Shown here one piece after another: positions 33,174 to 38,614 of a DNA stretch of 64,000 bases. The position numbers and the translations under genes are program-made. The notes beneath the pieces were generated by a model. That model was not told the origin of the DNA, made no database searches, and worked only from the letters and a program-made list of their open reading frames with translations. Position 1 is the stretch's first letter; each line of letters begins with the position of its first letter. The DNA is from a virus, in the IMG/VR virus record IMGVR_UViG_3300025789_000028, positions 28,060-92,059 of that record, one strand, 5' to 3'.

Positions 33174-33442
33174 TATGCAGTCCTCTTGACCAAATGATAA
33201 CCAAACTGTGTTTGAACCGGTCCAACAACAACACCTACCGGGTTATTGAATGCTGCCTCTTCAAAAGGTTTTACCATTTGTCCTCGACCAAATAATCCTA
33301 AATCGCCACCTTGACGACCACTTGGGCACTTGCTATGTTGACTTGCTAATATAGCAAAATCAGCGCCGGACTTGATTTGCTCTTGTAAGTTAACTGCTTC
33401 TGCTAAAGAAGGTACTAAAATGTGACTTGCTCTTACCTGCAT
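33173..33442 (-). CDS. Parvulin-type peptidyl-prolyl isomerase
   Basis: The 89-residue protein is a single rotamase domain: RASHILVPSLAEA start, FAILASQHSKCPSGRQGGDLG core, FGRGQMVKPFEEAAF and a GPVQTQFGYHLVKR end. These match PpiC-type parvulins, which isomerise Xaa-Pro bonds. A role in folding virion proteins, such as Pro- and Gly-rich fibres, is inferred. It overlaps the next gene by TAATG. Confidence 0.9.
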   Translation of the reverse strand: MQVRASHILVPSLAEAVNLQEQIKSGADFAILASQHSKCPSGRQGGDLGLFGRGQMVKPFEEAAFNNPVGVVVGPVQTQFGYHLVKRTA

Positions 33443-33451
33443 AAATTTCCT

Positions 33452-33595
33452 TTATTCTGCTTCTACGTTAGTTGTATTGCCTGCACGTCCGCCGCCTGTT
33501 TGTTGCTCTGGTTGTGCTGTTGGGCTTTTTTTGTTTTGTGTGTATAAGAAAGCGCCGATGATAATTGCTACGATTAATGCTCCAATGATAAACAT
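33452..33595 (-). CDS. Small single-pass membrane protein (47 aa)
   Basis: ATG 33595 follows AAAGGAG and a GATAAATA late box (33622-33629). The first 19 residues (MFIIGALIVAIIIGAFLYT) are a membrane anchor. The rest is a polar, Gly/Gln-rich cytoplasmic or periplasmic tail. It starts an operon with the parvulin gene. Function unknown. Confidence 0.6.
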   Translation of the reverse strand: MFIIGALIVAIIIGAFLYTQNKKSPTAQPEQQTGGGRAGNTTNVEAE

Positions 33596-33621
33596 AATAA
33601 TCTCCTTTGTGTTGAGACTAA

Positions 33622-33629
33622 TATTTATC
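33622..33629 (-). promoter_or_regulatory. Candidate late promoter box (GATAAATA)
   Basis: The box lies 26 bases upstream of ATG 33595, with AAAGGAG in between. Confidence 0.55.
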
Positions 33630-33656
33630 ATAATTCTATAGCATAAAAAATATGAA

Positions 33657-33732
33657 TGGTAGAAGTGGTGAGACTCGAACTCACGATAAACACCGTATGA
33701 AGGTGGCGCATTAGCCGCTATGCTACACTTCT
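33657..33732 (-). tRNA. tRNA with CAT anticodon (Met or lysidine-type Ile)
   Basis: Full cloverleaf with AGAAGTG acceptor, TTCATAC anticodon loop and encoded CCA. Bodies of the CAT tRNAs differ; this one could be the Ile-2 tRNA that reads AUA, but identity cannot be settled by eye. Confidence 0.8.
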
Positions 33733-33738
33733 ATTGTT

Positions 33739-33813
33739 TGGTGCGACCTACTGGATTCGAACCAGTCCCGTAAGAATTATGAGTTCTCGGCACTACCTCT
33801 ATGCTAAAGTCGC
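33739..33813 (-). tRNA. tRNA-Met (CAT)
   Basis: Cloverleaf with GCGACTT acceptor, CTCATAA anticodon loop on a GAGAA/TTCTT stem, and encoded CCA. One of four CAT tRNAs in the array. Confidence 0.85.
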
Positions 33814-33836
33814 ATAATATTTGGTGGACTGTGTAG

Positions 33837-33858
33837 AAACCTATGAATTCATAGGTTT
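33837..33858. repeat. Perfect 22-base palindrome
   Basis: An exact self-complementary sequence centred on GAATTC lies between a tRNA gene and the gene ending at 33875. Either strand could form a hairpin of up to 9 bp. A T-run follows only on the plus strand, where no gene is transcribed. Confidence 0.6.
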
Positions 33859-33874
33859 TTATGTATAATACAGA

Positions 33875-34066
33875 TTAAGCGTAAGATTCTTGGCCAGCAA
33901 TCTGCAAAACACAAAGTAATGTGGTAGCCTCATTAAAGATTTTAGATTGTAAACCTAAAGCCTGTTGTTCTGACGCATATTCATGCGCCTGCGCTAGTGT
34001 TTCAAATTCAGTATAATTTACTGAAAGAACATCATCGATCCAATTTTGTACTGATACTGTAAACAT
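33875..34066 (-). CDS. Small hypothetical protein (63 aa), paralogue of the next
   Basis: The product has EFETLAQAHEYASEQQALGLQSKIFNEATTLL, which parallels EFDSRDEAVAHATEHHGRGF and following residues in the next gene; both end in Tyr-Ala. A recent or ancient small-gene duplication is likely. Function unknown. Confidence 0.6.
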   Translation of the reverse strand: MFTVSVQNWIDDVLSVNYTEFETLAQAHEYASEQQALGLQSKIFNEATTLLCVLQIAGQESYA

Positions 34067-34068
34067 GA

Positions 34069-34278
34069 TTATGCGTATGTGTTAATTTCTGCGTCAACAA
34101 AGAATTCATATAACAAGTGATAATACTCATCATATACCTTTGTACTGAACCCACGTCCGTGATGTTCTGTTGCGTGTGCAACTGCTTCATCTCTTGAATC
34201 AAATTCAAAAGCCTGTACATTCAATGCGCCATCGTCTCCGTAACTATGAATGTGTGAAATGTGTTTTCTACCGTGCAT
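34069..34278 (-). CDS. Small His-rich hypothetical protein (69 aa)
   Basis: ATG 34278 begins MHGRKHISHIHSYGDDGALN. The C-terminal 45 residues align with the gene at 33875-34066. His clusters near the N-terminus could bind metal. It lies three bases upstream of its paralogue. Confidence 0.6.
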   Translation of the reverse strand: MHGRKHISHIHSYGDDGALNVQAFEFDSRDEAVAHATEHHGRGFSTKVYDEYYHLLYEFFVDAEINTYA

Positions 34279-34289
34279 GTTATTCTCCG

Positions 34290-35339
34290 TTATTTAAATC
34301 TTTTGTACCATATCTCGGCACTCTTATTAGTATATTTAGTCAAACTAAACTGATTTAGTCTAACATTGATAGCAGGAAAGTTATATGCACGATTCAATGC
34401 TTTAGTAATATCTGCGCTATCAGTAGGGTCAGAACACCCTGTTGCTAACCACGGAATTTCTGTTGTGCCAACTAAAGGGATACCCTCACTAATCAAATCT
34501 GCACCAACAATATTAAATGTTTCACTGAAATTACATTGCATGCCTATGTCCATATCAGAACACAAATGCAAAAATTCTTCATGGGGTGCCCAATCATGTC
34601 TAATTAATCTATGCCCTGCACTATAAAGATGTGCAAAGAAGCCCTCTAGATTATGTAGTACAGGTTGACCTTTCATTTCAACACGACCTGCATTGATATG
34701 AAAATGCAATTTTTTACCTTGTTGAGTAGCAAAGTCAAGTGCGGCTACTGCTTGAACCATGTGATTCTTTAATGGTCTAACAGCACCAAAACATCCTACA
34801 TCAATATGGTCCTTAGTCTTATAAATTTTTCTTGGTGGACTAAATTTCTGTGGATAGTAATTGGGTAGATAAAAGACTTTCTTCAATGTTTCACTATCAC
34901 TCCAACGATTAACAGTTTGTAAGTAAGTTCTAATTTCACGCAACATTCTAGGTGCGTTTACACCAATACTAATGTTTTCAAAATGACTATAGTCACCGAT
35001 CCAATTCATTGCCATGCCTTCGCCAGCCATGAAAGGCATCTCACTATGAATGCGAACAATCCACTTTACATTAGGATGTAATTTACAAAGTGATGTGAAC
35101 TTACTGGGAACAACCCATAATGCTTCAATAATAACATAGTCTGGATTGTGTTTAGTAACTAGTCTGTCAATACAATTATTATCGATTGCAACTTCCATGA
35201 CTGATTTAATACCAACTTTATTCAGCATTCTATTAACAAATGATGCAGAATTGTATAGACCTGTAGTCAATCCAATTTTAGTATCTACTTTTTCACTATA
35301 ATTTTCTCTGCGTTTGAGAATGAATAAAATTTTCGACAT
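34290..35339 (-). CDS. GT-B (family 4-like) glycosyltransferase
   Basis: ATG 35339 is chosen over an upstream TTG; a GATAAATA box is at 35368-35375. The 349-residue protein has two Rossmann halves. The second begins near IDVGCFGAVRPLKNHMVQAVAALDFA (about residues 177-202), and SETFNIVGADLISEGIPLVGTTEIPWL near residues 283-309 is the nucleotide-sugar EX7E-like region. Transfer of a sugar to DNA, virion or host glycan is possible. Confidence 0.75.
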   Translation of the reverse strand: MSKILFILKRRENYSEKVDTKIGLTTGLYNSASFVNRMLNKVGIKSVMEVAIDNNCIDRLVTKHNPDYVIIEALWVVPSKFTSLCKLHPNVKWIVRIHSEMPFMAGEGMAMNWIGDYSHFENISIGVNAPRMLREIRTYLQTVNRWSDSETLKKVFYLPNYYPQKFSPPRKIYKTKDHIDVGCFGAVRPLKNHMVQAVAALDFATQQGKKLHFHINAGRVEMKGQPVLHNLEGFFAHLYSAGHRLIRHDWAPHEEFLHLCSDMDIGMQCNFSETFNIVGADLISEGIPLVGTTEIPWLATGCSDPTDSADITKALNRAYNFPAINVRLNQFSLTKYTNKSAEIWYKRFK

Positions 35340-35367
35340 GTATGGTGTATTGCTTTCGTTAGTCAAA

Positions 35368-35375
35368 TATTTATC
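35368..35375 (-). promoter_or_regulatory. Candidate late promoter box (GATAAATA)
   Basis: The box is 28 bases upstream of ATG 35339. Confidence 0.5.
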
Positions 35376-35413
35376 GGAATAAACTACGACTGTATATTAA
35401 GTTAATGTGACAA

Positions 35414-35487
35414 TGGTACCCAGTAGAGGTAACGCTCCTCTGTCGCACGATTATCAGTCGTGTGCTCTACTTTTGAGCTAACCGGGT
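35414..35487 (-). tRNA. tRNA-Ile (GAT)
   Basis: ACCCGGT acceptor, CTGATAA anticodon loop (GAT), encoded CCA. Confidence 0.9.
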
Positions 35488-35493
35488 AAATTT

Positions 35494-35571
35494 TGGAGGT
35501 GCGAGTCAGATTTGAACTGACGGTTTTACGGATTTGCAATCCGTTGCATTGGACCACTCTGCCACCGCACC
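35494..35571 (-). tRNA. tRNA-Cys (GCA)
   Basis: GGTGCGG acceptor, TTGCAAA anticodon loop on an ACGGA/TCCGT stem, encoded CCA. The D arm is long. Confidence 0.88.
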
Positions 35572-35766
35572 GTGTTAATGATTTAGTTTTGCTATTGCGC
35601 CCAAAACACAATGAATGTCTAAATGCAGTCTATGAGCAATTTCAGTTGCGTCTAGATGCCTATCTAATAACTCTTTAACTTGCATTACGATGTATGACAT
35701 AGAATCTCCCGTCTATACATATATAACGCCTCAGAAGTCATTCCTGTTGACATGTTTTGGGTATCT

Positions 35767-35856
35767 TGGTGGAGAGCCAGGGAGTCGAACCCTGTGACCG
35801 TATTACTACGGTCTACGGATTAGCAATCCGCTGCATTACCATCCTGCCCGCTCTCC
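35767..35856 (-). tRNA. tRNA-Ser (GCT)
   Basis: Class II tRNA with long variable arm, GGAGAGC acceptor, anticodon GCT and encoded CCA. Confidence 0.9.
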
Positions 35857-35863
35857 ATTATCT

Positions 35864-35951
35864 TGGAGGAAGATGTGAGATTCGAACTCACGGGACCTTT
35901 CGGACCTCTAGTTTTCAAGACTAGTGCAATCGACCACTCTGCCAATCTTCC
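35864..35951 (-). tRNA. tRNA-Ser (TGA)
   Basis: Class II tRNA with GGAAGAT acceptor, CTTGAAA anticodon loop (TGA), long variable arm, encoded CCA. Confidence 0.9.
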
Positions 35952-36305
35952 GTATACTATATTTAACTATAAAAAATTACATTGTTGAATTTGTAAGTTG
36001 TGCCACCATCGTTATTGACACCATTCACCCGTGTAATTAAGCCGGCCGGGACTCGGTACGTTACTTGGGCTCCATCCAGATGATACTCATTGTATGCCGA
36101 TCCCACTCAAGCGATCAGCCGGGTAACGACCCCGCAACCTTCTACTAACTTAGTCCTTCGAAGAAACCTCATTAGCGTGACTTTACTTGCTAACACTTAC
36201 AAAACTTGGCGTATGAAGCTGGCCTTGCACCCTGCTATCACCATACCTCACTTTTCAGGAAGGTTTTACTGGCACCATCACTCTTCTGGCTTTCATACAT
36301 AATAT
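35952..36305 (-). other. Unassigned 354-base interval inside the tRNA array
   Basis: No convincing coding region or canonical tRNA is visible. The central part is GC-richer than the surroundings and contains TTTGTAAGT and ACTTACAAA as a 9-bp inverted repeat (near 35989 and 36193). Several short hairpins are possible on the minus strand. A structured non-coding RNA or tRNA relics are possible. Confidence 0.4.
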
Positions 36306-36390
36306 TGGTGGAGATGGTTGGACTTGAACCAACAATGCCAGGGGCGGCTGATTTACAGTCAGCTGGGGTTACCAATTTTCCTACATCTCC
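36306..36390 (-). tRNA. tRNA-Tyr (GTA)
   Basis: Class II tRNA with GGAGATG acceptor, CTGTAAA anticodon loop (GTA) and encoded CCA. Confidence 0.9.
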
Positions 36391-36454
36391 ATTAATTTGA
36401 ATGGTTATTACTAACTCAAGCAAGGGCGTGTGACCGTTGTACTTGAATTAGAAA

Positions 36455-36518
36455 ACCATATAGAAACACACTATGCCACGCTCTGAACCTGGACTCTTAG
36501 TAATGTGTTTTTATATGG
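36455..36518 (-). ncRNA. Long-stem hairpin H1 of the CCATATA family
   Basis: Arms CCATATAGAAACACA and TGTGTTTTTATATGG pair over 15 positions with one wobble or mismatch. The core is about 32 bases and contains AGGTTCAGAG, like a T arm. On the minus strand the 5' arm begins with CCA. A partly overlapping inverted repeat lies at 36401-36459. Confidence 0.6.
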
Positions 36519-36636
36519 CGTATCAACAATGCCGTATGCATCCACCATTGCGTCTGTAATTAGTATCCGAGATTCCGAGCCTCGATATCTATCCCGTAGG
36601 TAGCAGTCCCGTGTATGACTTACTAAAAACTGATAT
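36519..36636 (-). other. Spacer between hairpins H1 and H2, tRNA-like features
   Basis: On the minus strand TTAGTA and TACTAA enclose a GC-rich core with a CGAGGCTCGGAATCTCG hairpin. The minus-strand 3' end runs into the CCA of hairpin H1. No canonical cloverleaf was found. Confidence 0.35.
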
Positions 36637-36637
36637 A

Positions 36638-36734
36638 CCATATAGAAACACACTATGGGATTCGAACCCTTCGTTCAGCATCAGAACTTCAAACCTACCC
36701 ACCTGCTAGTAGGAGTTAATGTGTTTTTATATGG
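36638..36734 (-). ncRNA. Long-stem hairpin H2, encloses a tRNA-like relic
   Basis: The same 15-bp arms as H1 enclose about 67 bases. On the minus strand the core has a D-arm-like CCTAC/GTAGG stem, a GTTCTGATGCTGAAC stem-loop and an intact T arm (GGGTTCGAATCCC). The anticodon-like loop lacks U33 and there is no variable loop, so it is not a normal tRNA. The 5' arm begins with CCA. Confidence 0.6.
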
Positions 36735-36862
36735 AATCCATTGTGTGTAGGGCATCGAAACCTACATTAAGCCCCATAACGGGCCTTTATTACCACTTAT
36801 AAGAACACGGATTCTTGGGGTCATGACTCCCCAATATGGACAGGTTAATTACTCCTGTTTTT
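36735..36862 (-). other. Spacer between hairpins H2 and H3, tRNA-like features
   Basis: On the minus strand ATCCGTG and AATGGAT can pair, a TGTAGG/CCTACA stem carries TTTCGATGC, and the segment ends GGATT followed by the CCA of hairpin H2. Loop sizes do not match a canonical tRNA. Confidence 0.35.
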
Positions 36863-36934
36863 ACCATATAGAAACACACTACTCTCTTTATAGTCGAAGC
36901 CCCGGACGCTTCTCGTAATGTGTTTTTATATGGT
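36863..36934 (-). ncRNA. Long-stem hairpin H3 overlapping the tRNA-Met CCA end
   Basis: Arms are ACCATATAGAAACACA and TGTGTTTTTATATGGT. The core holds GGGGCTTCGACT, like a T arm. On the minus strand the 5' arm starts within the ACCA of tRNA-Met (36931-37005). Confidence 0.6.
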
Positions 36935-37005
36935 GGTTATAGAAGGTAACGATCCTTCCTATGAGGCTTATGAGACCCCTGCATATCCGTCTATGCTATA
37001 TCACC
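36931..37005 (-). tRNA. tRNA-Met (CAT)
   Basis: GGTGATA acceptor with one mismatch, CTCATAA anticodon loop and encoded CCA. The CCA is also the first part of hairpin H3. Confidence 0.8.
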
Positions 37006-37009
37006 AAAT

Positions 37010-37087
37010 TGGCTCCCCATCTAGGTGACGCTCCTAGCTAATCTCGGATTAACAGTCCGCCGCCTACACCTAGTTTGCTTAAGGGGA
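37010..37087 (-). tRNA. tRNA-Asn (GTT)
   Basis: CTGTTAA anticodon loop on a CGGA-type stem, TCCCCTT acceptor with one mismatch, CCA encoded. A second Asn tRNA is at 40547. Confidence 0.85.
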
Positions 37088-37098
37088 ATAAAACTTGT

Positions 37099-37174
37099 TC
37101 GGAGTAGTAGGATTCGAACCTACGACCTCCTTGCTCTTAAAGCAGGTGCACTACCCAGGCTGTGCTACACTCCG
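37099..37174 (-). tRNA. Pro-type tRNA body with TAA anticodon
   Basis: The body (CGGAGTG acceptor with C1-G72 and A73, GTAGCACAGCCTGG D arm, CCTGC anticodon stem) closely matches tRNA-Pro, including the array's own tRNA-Pro at 40266. The loop reads TTTAAGA in place of TTTGGGA. That gives anticodon TAA, which would read the Leu codon UUA. The anticodon stem has a C-A mismatch, and ACA stands where CCA is encoded in the others. It may be a decayed or re-assigned tRNA. Confidence 0.7.
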
Positions 37175-37179
37175 AAAAA

Positions 37180-37245
37180 TGGAGCAGTCATTACGATTCC
37201 CACGTAAATGTTAGGTGGACCCCAACACGGTTACTATCCGACTGC
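37180..37245 (-). tRNA. Minimal 66-base tRNA-like RNA
   Basis: GCAGTCG and TGACTGC form a 7-bp acceptor stem followed by T and encoded CCA. A GTTGG/CTAAC stem carries a 7-base loop GGTCCAC, and TTACG/CGTAA carries a 7-base loop TGGGAAT. Only a 3-bp D-arm-like element is possible. The T loop lacks TTC and position 33 is G, so ordinary decoding is doubtful. Confidence 0.5.
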
Positions 37246-37252
37246 AAAAAGA

Positions 37253-37335
37253 TGGTGCCCCAAGCGAGACTCGAACTCGCACGCCTAAGCACTGGCTTCT
37301 AAGACCAGCGTGTCTACCAATTCCACCATCGGGGC
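37253..37335 (-). tRNA. tRNA-Leu (TAG)
   Basis: Class II tRNA, GCCCCGA acceptor, CTTAGAA anticodon loop (TAG), encoded CCA. Confidence 0.9.
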
Positions 37336-37342
37336 ATAACTT

Positions 37343-37416
37343 TGGAGCGGGGTAAGAGAATCGAACTCTCAGCATTAGCTTGGAAGGCTAAGGTATTACC
37401 ACTATACGAACCCCGC
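37343..37416 (-). tRNA. tRNA-Gly (TCC)
   Basis: GCGGGGT acceptor, CTTCCAA anticodon loop (TCC), encoded CCA. Confidence 0.9.
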
Positions 37417-37464
37417 AAAATTGATTATGTATTTATATAGGAGGCTATGCCTCCAAAATTCTTA

Positions 37465-37547
37465 TACCATATAGAAACACACTTGATATAGTAAATTACT
37501 TTATCACGGATGAACCCGAATTTAGTCAAATGTGTTTCTATATGGTA
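37465..37547 (-). ncRNA. Long-stem hairpin H4 overlapping the tRNA-Lys CCA end
   Basis: This copy has a perfect 17-bp stem (TACCATATAGAAACACA with its exact complement), extended by TTGA/TCAA after one wobble. The core includes CGGGTTCATCCG. On the minus strand the 5' arm starts in the T-ACCA end of tRNA-Lys (37543-37619). Confidence 0.65.
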
Positions 37548-37619
37548 GAAGCACAGGGACTTGAACCCTGAACCTACCGGTTAAAAGCCGGTTGCTCTAG
37601 CCAGTTGAGCTATACTTCC
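37543..37619 (-). tRNA. tRNA-Lys (TTT)
   Basis: GGAAGTA acceptor, CTTTTAA anticodon loop, encoded CCA shared with the arm of hairpin H4. Confidence 0.9.
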
Positions 37620-37625
37620 ATAATA

Positions 37626-37700
37626 TGGTCCCTCCGGTCAGAGTCGAACTGACGCTTGTCGGATTAAGAGTCCGCTATGCTACCATAACATCTCGAAGGG
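37626..37700 (-). tRNA. tRNA-Lys (CTT)
   Basis: CCCTTCG acceptor, CTCTTAA anticodon loop (CTT), encoded CCA. Confidence 0.9.
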
Positions 37701-37812
37701 ATAGTACGTATTAATTTGTCTTTTACGTGCCATCCCTAGACCATACATGGAAGTCTAAAGATGACACTATCGTTTACCTGAACGTTTCATGTCATTTCCT
37801 TTATTAAAAACT
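37701..37812 (-). other. Spacer with two predicted hairpins
   Basis: On the minus strand ATGACA...TGTCAT encloses a CGTT/AACG inner stem, and TAGAC...GTCTA encloses CCAT/ATGG. No ORF or tRNA is visible. A small structured RNA or processing spacer is possible. Confidence 0.35.
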
Positions 37813-37889
37813 TGGCGCACCGTAGGGGACTCGAACCCCTGGCCTCAACAGTGACAGTGTTGCGATCTAACCAACTGATCTAACGGTGC
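37813..37889 (-). tRNA. tRNA-Asp (GTC)
   Basis: GCACCGT acceptor, CTGTCAC anticodon loop (GTC), discriminator G and encoded CCA. Confidence 0.92.
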
Positions 37890-37897
37890 AAATTCTT

Positions 37898-37972
37898 TGG
37901 TACTGGGTACGGGAATCGAACCCGTCTTACAAACGTGAAAGGCTTGTGTCCTAACCGATAGACGAACCCAGC
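37898..37972 (-). tRNA. tRNA-Glu (TTC)
   Basis: GCTGGGT acceptor, CTTTCAC anticodon loop (TTC), encoded CCA. Confidence 0.9.
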
Positions 37973-37976
37973 AATT

Positions 37977-38208
37977 AATCACTATATGTAAGTATACTAA
38001 AGGAACCATTGTACATCTATCTCTACCACCAAGTAACGTCTACTTGGGGCCTGTACGGTCATTACATCCTATATTATCCGTCATGCTCGGTCACATATGT
38101 ACTCATGCACTTCATGAACTCTGACTATTGGGCGTAGCCGTCACTACTGTCCCCGCACAAAGCTCCTAACGGTATAGGTAACCTTTATAATACTTACATA
38201 TAGTGATT
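37977..38208 (-). ncRNA. Structured RNA of about 230 bases with a 27-position terminal stem
   Basis: The first 27 bases (37977-38003) pair with the last 27 (38182-38208) at 25 positions. The 178-base core is GC-richer, has no ORF or canonical tRNA, and lies between a boxA-type leader and tRNA-Glu. I do not recognise tmRNA, RNase P or 6S signatures. It is transcribed leftward from the promoter at 38277. Confidence 0.6.
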
Positions 38209-38237
38209 GCTTCACAGCAATGTATATGATGGTTTAA

Positions 38238-38266
38238 TTTTTAAAGAACGTTGTTGATTTCTCAAC
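38238..38266 (-). promoter_or_regulatory. boxB/boxA-like antitermination leader (copy 1)
   Basis: On the minus strand GTTGAGAAATCAAC (38266-38253) forms a 5-bp hairpin with a GAAA loop. Three bases later GTTCTTTAAAAA (38249-38238) follows. The latter matches the boxA of proteobacterial rRNA leaders. It starts about 4 bases after the predicted transcription start. Confidence 0.65.
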
Positions 38267-38276
38267 TCATGCTATG

Positions 38277-38305
38277 ATTGTATCACAGCAACGAATTATT
38301 GTCAA
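38277..38305 (-). promoter_or_regulatory. Sigma70-type promoter for the tRNA array (TTGACA-17-TACAAT)
   Basis: -35 at 38305-38300, -10 at 38282-38277. It drives the structured RNA and the tRNA run from Glu leftward. Confidence 0.75.
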
Positions 38306-38312
38306 CCTTTTT

Positions 38313-38511
38313 GTAATGTAGTTTAGGCTGATACCTGATAAATGATAGTAGGATTCGAACCTACACGCTGTTTCCAACAGGGACCGGATATGGCCCCTAT
38401 GTCTACCAATTTCATCATATCAACTCCCTTCTATTCGCTCGGCAAAGCTACTGTCAGGGGTCAAGTTTCAGACTGCTTTCAGATTGCCGTCATCAGCCTA
38501 AACTACACTAC
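38313..38511 (-). ncRNA. Long-stem element enclosing a class II tRNA-like
   Basis: TGTAGTTTAGGCTGAT (38317-38332) is the exact inverted repeat of 38492-38507, and three more pairs extend it. The element encloses the tRNA-like at 38340-38424 and about 65 bases of unassigned sequence. It resembles the 37977-38208 element in plan. Confidence 0.55.
38340..38424 (-). tRNA. Class II tRNA-like with abnormal anticodon arm
   Basis: The D arm (GATGAAATTGGTAGACAT) and T arm (GTAGGTTCGAATCCTAC) resemble tRNA-Leu, and CTGTT/AACAG forms the variable arm. The anticodon loop reads CATATCC (TAT, no U33) on a mismatched stem. The end lacks encoded CCA. It is probably a decayed or specialised tRNA. Confidence 0.5.
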
Positions 38512-38515
38512 AAAA

Positions 38516-38557
38516 TTTTAAAGAACCTTGTTGAGTAGTACGATCACTTTTCTCAAC
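38516..38557 (-). promoter_or_regulatory. boxB/boxA-like antitermination leader (copy 2)
   Basis: GTTGAG and CTCAAC (38557-38530) form a hairpin with a larger loop, followed by GTTCTTTAAAA (38526-38516). The order matches copies 1 and 3. Confidence 0.55.
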
Positions 38558-38567
38558 TCATGAATGT

Positions 38568-38596
38568 ATTATAGCACCGAATCGATTTATTGTCAA
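38568..38596 (-). promoter_or_regulatory. Perfect sigma70-type promoter (TTGACA-17-TATAAT)
   Basis: -35 at 38596-38591, -10 at 38573-38568, with the TTGACAATAAATC extended block. It precedes leader copy 2. Confidence 0.85.
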
Positions 38597-38614
38597 ATTC
38601 TTGTTTGTACTACT

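Noticed and set aside
33837-33858. Palindrome as a terminator of the leftward genes
   Set aside because: The minus strand has no U-tract after the stem; the T-run is on the untranscribed plus strand.
35402-35611. Open reading frames across tRNA genes (35402-35611, 36090-36400, 40265-40459, 41244-41595)
   Set aside because: They run through clear tRNA cloverleaves, have no ribosome site and encode Arg/Cys/Ser-rich sequence typical of translated tRNA.
37099-37174. Suppressor tRNA for the TAA stop at 10027
   Set aside because: Anticodon TAA pairs with the Leu codon UUA, not with the stop codon UAA, which would need anticodon TTA; none was seen.
36455-37547. CRISPR-like repeats in the tRNA array
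   Set aside because: The repeated units are inverted arms of hairpins, with unequal spacing and tRNA genes between them; there are no direct repeats with uniform spacers and no cas genes.
37977-38208. tmRNA, RNase P RNA or 6S RNA
   Set aside because: No tRNA-Ala-like ends with CCA, no peptide-tag ORF and none of the conserved RNase P core motifs were found; the long perfect terminal stem is not typical of them.
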